A DNA stretch of 64,000 bases from Paraburkholderia saeva (GTDB lineage Bacteria; Pseudomonadota; Gammaproteobacteria; Burkholderiales; Burkholderiaceae): positions 62,001-126,000 of the forward strand of contig NZ_CAJQZC010000010.1 in assembly GCF_907164555.1 (NCBI RefSeq), in the 5' to 3' direction. This document shows positions 44,481-52,129 of the stretch, in pieces (the first letter of the stretch is position 1; every line of letters begins with the position of its first letter). The notes beneath the pieces are model-generated. The model was not told the origin of the DNA, made no database searches, and saw only the letters and a program-made list of their open reading frames with translations. The position numbers were made by a program, and so were the translations under genes.

Positions 44481-45317
44481 TCAACGCAGATCGCCGACGG
44501 CGATGTGATCCATATCGCCGAACACCTGGTTTTCGCCGACCATGCCCCAGATAAACGTGTAGGCCTTCGTGCCGACGCCCGAATGAATGGACCAGCTCGG
44601 CGAAATTACGGCCTGTTCGTTGTGCACGAGAATGTGGCGCGTCTCGTCTGGCTCGCCCATCATGTGGAAGACGGCCGCATCGTCGGCGACGTTGAAATAG
44701 AAATACACCTCCATGCGGCGCTCGTGCGTGTGGCACGGCATCGTATTCCAGAGGTTGCCGGGTTCGAGCTTCGTCATGCCCATCGAAAGCTGGCAGGTGG
44801 GCAGCACTTCGGGGACGATGAACTTGTAGATCGTGCGGCGATTGCTCGTGGCCGGATCGCCGAGCGTCTGTGGCGATGCCTGTGCAAGTGAAATCGTGCG
44901 GGTCGGATACGAGACGTGCGCCGGTGCGCAGTTCAGGTAAAACTTCGCGGGGCGTGTCGCATCTTCGCTGCCGAACGCGACCGCCTGCGTGCCTTTGCCG
45001 ATGTAGATCGCCTCTTCGTTGCGAACGGGGTAACGCGTGCCGTCCACGTCGACCCAGCCATCACCGCCAATGTTGATCGCGCCGAGCTCGCGACGCTCCA
45101 GCAGATAACTGACGCCAATCGCCTTGCCCAGCGAGCCGGGGACTTCGACCGCGCGCGTCGCGGGCAGCACACCGCCCACGATGATGCGATCGATATGGCT
45201 GTAGGTGAGCTTCAGCGCGTCGCGTTCGAACACCGGGTCGATGAGAAATTCTTTGCGCAAACCTGCCGTATCCAGTGTCTTCGCGTACGCGCTGTTGATG
45301 CTCTGTCTGACTTCCAT
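44481..45317 (-). CDS. kduI: 5-keto-4-deoxyuronate isomerase
   Basis: Exactly 278 residues, the KduI family length. The zinc site is seen in MPCHTHERRMEVYFYF (two His and Glu) and the later PSWSIHSGVG. It isomerises 4-deoxy-5-keto-uronate to 2,5-diketo-3-deoxygluconate, the step before KduD. AGGAG lies upstream of the ATG at 45317, which decides the start. It is transcribed divergently from kdgT with a 366-base control region. Confidence 0.93.
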   Translation of the reverse strand: MEVRQSINSAYAKTLDTAGLRKEFLIDPVFERDALKLTYSHIDRIIVGGVLPATRAVEVPGSLGKAIGVSYLLERRELGAINIGGDGWVDVDGTRYPVRNEEAIYIGKGTQAVAFGSEDATRPAKFYLNCAPAHVSYPTRTISLAQASPQTLGDPATSNRRTIYKFIVPEVLPTCQLSMGMTKLEPGNLWNTMPCHTHERRMEVYFYFNVADDAAVFHMMGEPDETRHILVHNEQAVISPSWSIHSGVGTKAYTFIWGMVGENQVFGDMDHIAVGDLR

Positions 45318-45468
45318 TGTTCGTCTCCTGTCGAGTCGGCGCTTTCGCTGTCGACCAGCGTTCGCGCTTTGGCGTGTTGCTCCGGTCCCATGCAAGATGG
45401 CGCTGCCGGGCACGGCGCAAACCCACTGCGCCGGAATGGTCGGAACTGTAGCGCAGATTTCCGTTTTC

Positions 45469-45481
45469 GGAACATCGGTCC
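45469..45481. promoter_or_regulatory. IclR-type operator site 1 of the uronate cassette
   Basis: GGAACATCGGTCC, nearly palindromic, sits about 150 bases upstream of kduI. It matches the second site at 45566-45578 at ten or eleven of 13 positions, including both arms (GGAAC and TCC). It is flanked by TTTTC and AAAAA. Likely contacted by the cassette's IclR regulator. Confidence 0.5.
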
Positions 45482-45565
45482 AAAAATAATGCGTCGCCGG
45501 ATCAAGACTGGCAAGGCGCTCAGCCGGTCCGAGGGTAAACGATTACCTGAATTACTCATGGAAAC

Positions 45566-45578
45566 GGAACGACGTTCC
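45566..45578. promoter_or_regulatory. IclR-type operator site 2 overlapping the kdgT promoter
   Basis: GGAACGACGTTCC is a 13-base palindrome around its central base. It lies just upstream of a -10-like TATATT at 45590-45595, so it would cover the -35 region of the kdgT promoter and block RNA polymerase. The similar site 1 lies 97 bases to the left towards kduI. Confidence 0.55.
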
Positions 45579-45683
45579 TTTCGCGATGCTATATTGCGCC
45601 GAAAGGGAGCAGCCCGTCACATGAACGGGACATCACCCCGGGTCACCGACCCGACAACGGGACGCAAAGTCCATGGAGGAGGC

Positions 45684-46700
45684 ATGAATATCAAGAAGGC
45701 CGTCGACTGCGTACCTGGCGGGCTGATGCTGGTGCCGCTGCTGCTGGGCGCCTGTGTACACACATTCGCGCCGGGCGCCGGGAAGTACTTCGGGTCCTTC
45801 ACGAATGGACTGATCACCGGCACCGTGCCGATTCTCGCGGTGTGGTTCTTCTGCATGGGCGCGACGATCAACCTGCGGGCAACCGGCACGGTCCTGCGCA
45901 AGTCCGGCACGCTGCTCGCGACGAAAATGCTGGTGGCATGGATCGCGACGATCGTCGCTTCGCACTTCATTCCGGTGGGTGGCGTGAAGGCGGGGCTCTT
46001 CGCCGGCCTGTCCGTGCTCGCGATCACAACATCGATGGACATGACGAACGGCGGTCTCTACGCCGCCGTGATGCAGCAATACGGCACGCGCGAAGAAGCG
46101 GGCGCGTTCGTGCTGATGTCGGTCGAATCGGGGCCGCTCATCAGCATGCTGATCCTTGGCGCGACTGGCGTTGCGTTCTTCGAGCCGCGCCTCTTCGCGG
46201 GTGCGGTGCTGCCGTTCCTCGTCGGCTTCGTGCTCGGCAATCTCGACAGCGATCTGCGCGATCTGTTTGGCCGCTGCGTGCATCCGCTGATTCCGTTCTT
46301 CGGCTTTGCGCTTGGCAACGGCATCGACCTGAACGTGATCATGACGAGCGGATTGCCGGGTGTCGTGCTGGGTCTTGGCGTGATCGTGGTGACGGGTATT
46401 CCGCTTATCCTCGCTGACCGCTGGATTGCGGGCGGCAACGGGGCGGCGGGACTCGCGGCGTCATCGACGGCGGGAGCGGCGGTGGCGAATCCGGCGATCA
46501 TCGGCGAGATGATTCCGCGCTTCAAGCCGCTGGTGCCGGCCGCAACGGCGATGGTCGCAACAGCCTGCCTCGTGACCGCGATTCTCGTACCGATTCTCAC
46601 GGCGCTGTGGGTGCGCAGGCATCACGCACGTGATGCACTGCGCGAGGAGATCGCGGACGCTACGGCACAACCGTTGAACGAACGCGACGTACACGTGTGA
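45684..46700 (+). CDS. kdgT: 2-keto-3-deoxygluconate permease
   Basis: A 338-residue integral membrane protein with about ten helices, full length for the KdgT family, which imports 2-keto-3-deoxygluconate with protons. Characteristic segments are CVPGGLMLVPLLLG at the start, SMDMTNGGLYAAVMQQYG and NPAIIGEMIPRF. GGAGGAGG precedes the ATG. It works with the divergent kduI-kduD genes; KDG kinase and KDPG aldolase are not in the window. Confidence 0.9.
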   Translation: MNIKKAVDCVPGGLMLVPLLLGACVHTFAPGAGKYFGSFTNGLITGTVPILAVWFFCMGATINLRATGTVLRKSGTLLATKMLVAWIATIVASHFIPVGGVKAGLFAGLSVLAITTSMDMTNGGLYAAVMQQYGTREEAGAFVLMSVESGPLISMLILGATGVAFFEPRLFAGAVLPFLVGFVLGNLDSDLRDLFGRCVHPLIPFFGFALGNGIDLNVIMTSGLPGVVLGLGVIVVTGIPLILADRWIAGGNGAAGLAASSTAGAAVANPAIIGEMIPRFKPLVPAATAMVATACLVTAILVPILTALWVRRHHARDALREEIADATAQPLNERDVHV

Positions 46701-46733
46701 TGTGAGAAGTCTCCGCCCGTGACAGATAGCACA

Positions 46734-46764
46734 CCCGCTGTGTGTGATTGCATCACACAGCGGG
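46734..46764 (+). terminator. Bidirectional terminator after kdgT
   Basis: CCCGCTGTGTG (46734-46744) pairs perfectly with 46754-46764 across a 9-base loop, followed by CGTGTTTGCGTT. It lies 34 bases after the kdgT stop and also covers the 3' end of the convergent porin remnant, whose last codons run into it. Confidence 0.7.
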
Positions 46765-47295
46765 CGTGTTTGCGTTCTGGAACTTGTGGCGCAGCGCGAC
46801 GCGCACAGCCACCTGATTGCCCGTCGACGACGGCGCCTGCATGCCAGGAATAAACGCCTTGTCCAGAATCGAGTTCGTCGAATCGCCGGCGACCTTCTGA
46901 TATTCGCCCTGCACGTAGACGTCCGTGCGCTTCGTGAAGTTGTAGTCCGCCATCAGGCCGAACGAATGGATCTTCGGGTTGACGCTGCCGGACGACGCAT
47001 CGTAATTCTCCATCGTGTACACGTACTGCGCGCCGACATAGAACGCCGGCGTGAACTGGTATTTGCCGTTCACTTCGAAGTTCTGGTACTTGAGCGTATT
47101 GAGCGCGACGCCCGGCGCGGCGAGCGGAATGCCGATGTAGCCGTTACCCGTCGGGTTTTTGTAGTTCGAGTTCGTGTAGTCGATGCCTTCATCGAGCACG
47201 CCGTATAGCGTCACGCTGTTCTGCGCCCACGCGGGCGATGCCGCACCCAGCGAGGCGATGGCTGTCTCTGACCCGGTGCGGTGACCCGGCGCCAT
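46753..47295 (-). pseudogene. Outer-membrane porin with large internal deletion
   Basis: The reading frame joins the mature start of a beta-proteobacterial general porin (AQNSVTLYGVLDEGIDYTN) directly to its last third (KYQFTPAFYVGAQYVYT, HSFGLMADYNFTKRTDVYVQ, VALRHKF). Roughly 180-200 residues of barrel are missing. The signal peptide is scrambled, no proper start or ribosome site is visible, and eight extra residues follow the terminal Phe where the family normally stops, running into the terminator. It sits convergent to kdgT and may once have served uronate-oligomer uptake. Confidence 0.75.
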
Positions 47296-47540
47296 TTTAC
47301 GTGTTCGGCACAACGTGAATGCACCAGCCTGTCGACGCGCCGGCAGGCCCGCCGGGACCTTGAGCCGAACCAGCATGAAAATGAGCCGATCGGGCATGGG
47401 TCCAGAAAACCCGTTCCGTAGAATAGGCTGCTAACGATAGTGGACGCCTTCAGGGCGTCTGTTCTTCACCCCGCGGTGCATCCCGCACTGCCGACCCGCC
47501 ACCGAAGCCGCCTCCGGACGGCTTCACGCAGGAGCATCAC

Positions 47541-48095
47541 ATGAGCGCCGATTCCAGTTACCCAACGACCGTATCTACGTATCTTCGTCCGATCGACCGC
47601 GATGGCCTGATGGCATTCGCCGAGAAGGGGCGCAACAACCCGAACGCACGCGGCAGGAACAACGTGCATACGGTTATGCAGGGCCAGTATCGCTCGCTCA
47701 GCTATGTGGGCAAACACGCGCTTGTCGTGGTCGACGAACCCCTGCATCTGTTCGGCGAAGATACTGCGCCTGCGCCCGGCGAAATCGCGTTGTCCGGCCT
47801 CGGCGGCTGTCTCGCTGTCGGGATTACGGCGGTGGCTACGTTGAAGAAGGTGAGCCTGTCGAAGCTCGAGGTGTTTCTCGAAGCCGATATCGGCAACCCG
47901 GCCGCATGGGGCGCGGGTGGCGCCGAGATGGAACCCGCGCAGATGGGCTTCCAGAACATTCGCGTGAAGATTGCGATCGAAGGCGACGCAAGCCGCGAAG
48001 AACTTGCAGAGATCGTCCGTCAGGCGAACTTCTATTCTCCGGTGGCGAACACGATGCGCAACCCGGTTCCGATGAGCGTCGAACTCGCGGACTGA
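47541..48095 (+). CDS. OsmC-family protein
   Basis: A 184-residue protein of the OsmC/Ohr superfamily. The first catalytic-type cysteine lies in LSGLGGCLAVGITAVA, followed by the long central helix; the C-terminal part ends NTMRNPVPMSVEL. Only one cysteine is evident in the expected positions, so it may not be a full Ohr-type peroxidase. It lies 94 bases before cynS, same strand. Confidence 0.78.
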   Translation: MSADSSYPTTVSTYLRPIDRDGLMAFAEKGRNNPNARGRNNVHTVMQGQYRSLSYVGKHALVVVDEPLHLFGEDTAPAPGEIALSGLGGCLAVGITAVATLKKVSLSKLEVFLEADIGNPAAWGAGGAEMEPAQMGFQNIRVKIAIEGDASREELAEIVRQANFYSPVANTMRNPVPMSVELAD

Positions 48096-48188
48096 TCGTT
48101 TGACGTTCGCCCGCACGGACGCACGTTCTGCGATGTGGGGCACGCGTCTCCAGTGAAGGCAGTCACCTGAAAATTACAACGGGAGCAG

Positions 48189-48641
48189 ATGATGATTTCC
48201 AGCCGCAACGAAGTGACGCAGATGATCGTTTCCGCGAAAGTCGCGAAGGGTCTCAAGTGGAGCGATATCGCCACGCGAATTGGCGCGAGCAAGGAATGGA
48301 CGACGGCCGCATGTCTCGGCCAGATGACGTTCACGAAGCAGCAGGCAGAAGTGGCCGGCGAAATTTTCGGGCTTTCGGATGAAGCGGTTGCGTGGCTGCA
48401 GATCGTGCCGTACAAGGGATCGCTCGCCACTGCGGTGCCGACCGATCCGCTGATCTACCGCTGGTATGAAATCGTCAATGTGTACGGCACCACGATCAAG
48501 GAACTGATACACGAAGAATTCGGCGACGGCATCATGAGCGCGATCGATTTTTCGATGGATATCCAGCGTGAAGCCGATCCGAAGGGTGACCGCGTGAAGG
48601 TCCTGCTGTCGGGCAAATTCCTGCCTTACAAGACTTATTGA
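48189..48641 (+). CDS. cynS: Cyanate hydratase (cyanase)
   Basis: A 150-residue enzyme that converts cyanate and bicarbonate to ammonia and CO2. The N-terminal helix-turn-helix-like domain (LKWSDIATRIGASKEW) precedes the catalytic domain. The active-site residues Arg91 and Glu94 (RWYEIVN) and Ser117 (GIMSAID) are all present, each five positions below E. coli numbering. GGGAG lies before the tandem ATG ATG. No cynT or cynR is adjacent. Confidence 0.95.
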   Translation: MMISSRNEVTQMIVSAKVAKGLKWSDIATRIGASKEWTTAACLGQMTFTKQQAEVAGEIFGLSDEAVAWLQIVPYKGSLATAVPTDPLIYRWYEIVNVYGTTIKELIHEEFGDGIMSAIDFSMDIQREADPKGDRVKVLLSGKFLPYKTY

Positions 48642-48650
48642 TCGACACGA

Positions 48651-48781
48651 CTACCCGGTCAGTTCCGAAATCTCGATGAGGTTCAGATCGGGGTCACGCA
48701 CGTACACGGAGCGGATTTTCTGCGTTGCGCCGGTGCGTTCGACGGGACCTCCAAGGATCAGTGTCAGTTCGCCAGCATTTC
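48651..48781 (-). pseudogene. C-terminal remnant of a VOC/glyoxalase protein
   Basis: On the minus strand about 42 codons remain, ending with a stop at 48651-48653. They read GPVERTGATQKIRSVYVRD then DPDLNLIEIS, the typical last strand and metal-ligand Glu of vicinal-oxygen-chelate proteins. A stop upstream in the same frame cuts off the other two thirds of the domain, so this is a relic. Confidence 0.65.
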
Positions 48782-48856
48782 AATCACGCTGACGACGAGT
48801 GCAAAGACACTGATGCAACCACCCAAAGTGACTGCGCCTTGCATAAAAGGTGACAT
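48764..48856 (-). CDS. 30-residue putative membrane micro-protein
   Basis: A short frame opens with ATG at 48856, preceded by ACGGAGCG as a ribosome site, and closes with TGA at 48764. The product starts MSPFMQGAVTLGG and is almost wholly hydrophobic to its end (CISVFALVVSVIEMLAN), enough for a single membrane span. Its 3' end overlaps the VOC remnant. Too short for homology by eye; real expression is unproven. Confidence 0.35.
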   Translation of the reverse strand: MSPFMQGAVTLGGCISVFALVVSVIEMLAN

Positions 48857-49168
48857 ACGACGCTCCGTTGAAGAAAAGGATCGCCGTATTAAATCTCAAA
48901 TGAAAGGAAAAAGAAAGGTTCCGTGACCCGAGGAGGGTTTTCACTAACGAATTCACGCCGTAGCACGCGTCTCCCGGCCGGCTGCATTTAACCGGAGCGC
49001 TCGTGAGCACGCGGAGGCAACGGACAGTAGAATCGTCTTGAGCCACCCCTCTGGTGGTCTCAGAACAATGCATCGCCCGGCAGTCGACCCGTACCAGGGA
49101 TACCGGCATGAAAATCCGGCGCGTTCCGTCGTGACATGGACGCGCCTTTTCGGCCGCAAGGAGATCTC
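48857..49168. other. Gap upstream of the radical SAM gene
   Basis: About 310 bases with no believable gene. The part 48860-48950 is relatively A-rich, with runs such as GAAGAAAAGG and AAATGAAAGGAAAAAGAAAGG. The radical SAM gene's promoter should lie here; I cannot pick a clear -35/-10 pair. Confidence 0.35.
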
Positions 49169-50710
49169 ATGAAGGTGCTCGCTGTTCATCCCAGTGGCCT
49201 GATGTACACCCGCGTGTTTCTGCGTCTCGAACCGCTCGGCCTGGAAACGGTCGCAGCCGTGATCCGCGAGGCCGGCTACGACATACGGCTGATCGACCTG
49301 CAGGTCGAATCGCATCGCGATCTGGACAGGCTGATGCGCACCTGGCGCCCCGACGTGGTCTGTTTCTCCGGCAACTACCTCGCCAACATTCCCGAAATCA
49401 TCGATCTGTCGAAGTCGATCAAGGCGCAATGGCCGGAATGCTTCGTGTTCGTCGGCGGGCATAGCGCGTCGTTCACGGCCGCCGACATGCTGAAGCACGC
49501 CGACGGCGCGATCGATTGTGTGCTGAAGGGCGAGGGCGAAGCAAAGGTTGTCGAACTGCTCGAGGCCGTCGCGCGCCGTGGCGAACTGTTGCAGATACCG
49601 GGCGTTGTCACGCGCAACGGCGAAGGTCCGCCGCCGGGTTTCATTGATAGCCTCGATCAGGTTCGCCCCGCACGCGATCTGTTGCGGCACCGGCGGAAGT
49701 ACTTCATCGGCGTGCTGGACCCGTGCGCGTCGATCGAATTTGCGCGTGGCTGCCCCTGGGACTGCACGTTCTGCAGCGCATGGACCTTCTACGGACGCAG
49801 CTATCGTTCGCGCAGCCCCGAAGTGGTTGCCGACGAGCTGGCATCGATCCGCGAGCCGGGCGTGTTTATCGTCGACGACGTCGCGTTCGTGCATGCCGAT
49901 CACGGCATGGCGATTGGACGCGAGATCGAACGCAGGGGCATCCGCAAGAAGTATTACCTTGAAACGCGCGGCGACGTGCTGTTGCGCAACAAGGAAGTCT
50001 TCGAGTACTGGCGGACGCTGGGTCTGCAATACATGTTCATCGGCATGGAGGCGATCGATGCCGAAGGGCTCAAGGCATTTCGCAAGCGTATCGATCTTGG
50101 CAAGAACTTCGAAGCGCTGGCGTTCGCGCGCTCGCTCGGCATCACTGTCGCCATCAATCTGATCGCCGATCCCGACTGGGATCGCGACCGTTTCGAAGCC
50201 ATCAGGCAGTGGTGTCTGGAGATTCCCGAGATCGTCAACATCAGCGTGAACACACCGTATCCGGGCACGGAAATCTGGCTGCGTGAACAACGTCAACTGA
50301 CGAGCCTCGACTACCGGCTCTACGATATCCAGCACGCGGTGCTGCCAACAAAACTACCGTTGCCCGAGTTCTATACGGAACTGGTCCGCACGCAGCAGGT
50401 GTTGAACCGCAAGCATCTGGGCTGGACCGCGCTGCGCGGCGCAGTCAGCGAGGCGACACATCTGCTGATGCACGGTCAAACGAATTTCGTGCGGATGTTG
50501 TGGCGTTTCAATTCGGTGTTCAATCCCGCCCTGCAACTGAACGACCACGCGCGCGAAGTGCGTTACTTCATGACGCCGCCCGAAGCGAAATCCGGGCAAG
50601 CCGACGCGAAGGTGTTGTACGTGCATCGCCCGGCCGGCCGCAAGGGCCGCAAGATCGACGACGCGACGGAGCGGTTCGTGGATCAGACGCGCGAGGGTGG
50701 GGCCGTGTAG
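49169..50710 (+). CDS. hpnR: B12-type radical SAM protein, probable hopanoid C-3 methylase
   Basis: A 513-residue enzyme with an N-terminal cobalamin-binding Rossmann-like domain (KVLAVHPSG, GYDIRLIDLQVE, FVFVGGHSASF), a radical SAM core with the cluster motif C195-x3-C199-x2-C202 (RGCPWDCTFC), and a C-terminal extension. The opening residues and the VFVGGHSASF/AIDCVLKGEGEA elements match what I recall of HpnR, which adds the C-3 methyl of hopanoids. AAGGAG precedes the ATG at 49169. No other hopanoid gene is in the window, so the name is a family-based inference; a related B12 radical SAM methylase is the alternative. Confidence 0.68.
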   Translation: MKVLAVHPSGLMYTRVFLRLEPLGLETVAAVIREAGYDIRLIDLQVESHRDLDRLMRTWRPDVVCFSGNYLANIPEIIDLSKSIKAQWPECFVFVGGHSASFTAADMLKHADGAIDCVLKGEGEAKVVELLEAVARRGELLQIPGVVTRNGEGPPPGFIDSLDQVRPARDLLRHRRKYFIGVLDPCASIEFARGCPWDCTFCSAWTFYGRSYRSRSPEVVADELASIREPGVFIVDDVAFVHADHGMAIGREIERRGIRKKYYLETRGDVLLRNKEVFEYWRTLGLQYMFIGMEAIDAEGLKAFRKRIDLGKNFEALAFARSLGITVAINLIADPDWDRDRFEAIRQWCLEIPEIVNISVNTPYPGTEIWLREQRQLTSLDYRLYDIQHAVLPTKLPLPEFYTELVRTQQVLNRKHLGWTALRGAVSEATHLLMHGQTNFVRMLWRFNSVFNPALQLNDHAREVRYFMTPPEAKSGQADAKVLYVHRPAGRKGRKIDDATERFVDQTREGGAV

Positions 50711-51094
50711 TCGCTGCTGCTGCGGAAACGACCCGGCCGCCCTGGATCCGGGCAAAAGTATTTCGACGAACACCGTTGAAACGGTTCCGCGCCGCTCGGG
50801 CATACATGCTTTTGTGATGGCGGCAGTTTCGCTGTCGACGCGGACGTCCGCAGCGTGTTTTGCCATCGTGGCGTCCACGTCGGGCCGGGAATCGACGGCA
50901 TGCGATCCGCGACATTGAGCCGACGCACCCCACTCGGGCCTGACCGCCAAGGTCTTCCAGTCGATTCCGCAGGTGCCACCCTTTCCCTTAAAAACAAGGG
51001 AAAACCCTGATATGGGCGACTTTGTGTATCGATTTAGTATATCGATACACAAAACAACCACACCCGCGCCCGCAGGCGCCACTGGAGACACAGC
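50711..51094. other. Intergenic region before the TRAP operon
   Basis: This 384-base gap holds no convincing gene. It contains a small hairpin, TTTCCCTT (50982-50989) with AAGGGAAA (50996-51003), and the 33-base hyphenated palindrome at 51021-51053. It should carry the TRAP operon promoter. Confidence 0.45.
51021..51053. promoter_or_regulatory. 33-bp hyphenated palindrome, operator of the TRAP operon
   Basis: The arm TTTGTGTATCGAT (51021-51033) is repeated as its exact reverse complement at 51041-51053, with a 7-base spacer TTAGTAT. It ends 41 bases before the binding-protein ATG. Perfect 13-base arms imply a dimeric or tetrameric repressor; the LacI-family protein in the same operon is the obvious candidate, although a remote GntR-type regulator is possible. 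Confidence 0.65.
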
Positions 51095-52126
51095 ATGGCT
51101 TCGATTTCCCGGCGGAAGTTCTTACAGGTCACCTCTGCAGCGTCGCTTGCGGCGGTCGCATCGCTTCCTGCGGTGTCTCGCGCGTCACAGTCGCCCGTCA
51201 CATTGCGCTTCTCCGCGTCGATGCCGGCCGATCCGAACGCGTCGCACTACGTGTGGTACCAGCACTTTGCAGCGAACCTCAAAGCCAGCGTGGGCGACCG
51301 GATTCGCATCGACTTCTTTCCCAACAGCCAGCTCGGCAAGGAAAGCGACGTCGTGCAGCAGGTGAAGATCGGTTCGACCGACATGATGGTCGCGGGCGCT
51401 TCTATCTGGGCGACGGTCGCGCCCGAAATCGGCATGCTCGATCTCGGCTATCTGTTCGACAGCTTCGCGCACGCTGCAAAGGTGCTGGATGGCCGCGTCG
51501 GCACGACCCTGAACACGATGCTGGAGAGCCGCTCCGGCTGCCGCATCATGACGTGGGCATCGCAGTTCGGCGCGCGCAATGTGTTCACGAAGAAGCCGGT
51601 CGAGTCGCTCGCGCAATTGAAGGGCGTCAAGCTCAGGGTGCTGCCGACACCCGCATTCATCGAAACCTTCAAGGCAATGGGCGCCGTCCCCACGCCGATT
51701 CCGTTCGGCGAACTGTACATGGCAGTGCAGACCGGTGTAGTCGAAGGGCTGGAGCACGATCCGGCGACGGTGCTGTCGAGCAAGCTCGATGAAGTCGTCA
51801 AGTCGTGCTGGCAGACCCAGCACGTCTTCAGCCCGCTCGCGATCGTGATGGGCAAGCGCGCGATGGACAAGATCCCCGCCGATCTGCGGCCCGCGTTTCT
51901 GAAGGCCATCAACGACGCAACTGTTCAGCAGCGCGCGATCGCTGATGCGAAAGTGATCGAGTCGGAACAGCAGCTCAAGCACCACGGCATGACCTTCTAT
52001 CCGATGGCACCCGCGGAGCGCGACACGGTGCGCCGCGAGCTTCAGGCGAGCCTCTATCAGAGCTTCGCGAAACAGTATCCGGCGACTGCGCCCCTGTTCG
52101 CCGACGTCGCCGCCGCGAGGGCCTGA
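51095..52126 (+). CDS. TRAP transporter solute-binding protein (DctP family)
   Basis: A 343-residue exported protein with a twin-arginine-type signal (SRRKFLQVTSAASLAAVASL). The mature part has the DctP fold: FFPNSQLGKESDVVQQVKIGSTDMM, the LKGVKLRVLPTPAF segment carrying the carboxylate-binding Arg, and ELYMAVQTGVVEGLE. It captures an organic acid in the periplasm for the fused DctQM membrane protein encoded four bases downstream. Confidence 0.92.
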   Translation: MASISRRKFLQVTSAASLAAVASLPAVSRASQSPVTLRFSASMPADPNASHYVWYQHFAANLKASVGDRIRIDFFPNSQLGKESDVVQQVKIGSTDMMVAGASIWATVAPEIGMLDLGYLFDSFAHAAKVLDGRVGTTLNTMLESRSGCRIMTWASQFGARNVFTKKPVESLAQLKGVKLRVLPTPAFIETFKAMGAVPTPIPFGELYMAVQTGVVEGLEHDPATVLSSKLDEVVKSCWQTQHVFSPLAIVMGKRAMDKIPADLRPAFLKAINDATVQQRAIADAKVIESEQQLKHHGMTFYPMAPAERDTVRRELQASLYQSFAKQYPATAPLFADVAAARA

Positions 52127-52129
52127 GCG

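Noticed and set aside
47443..47459. GACGCC/GGCGTC hairpin before osmC
   Set aside because: Six-base stem only; could be a terminator or chance, with no gene clearly ending there.
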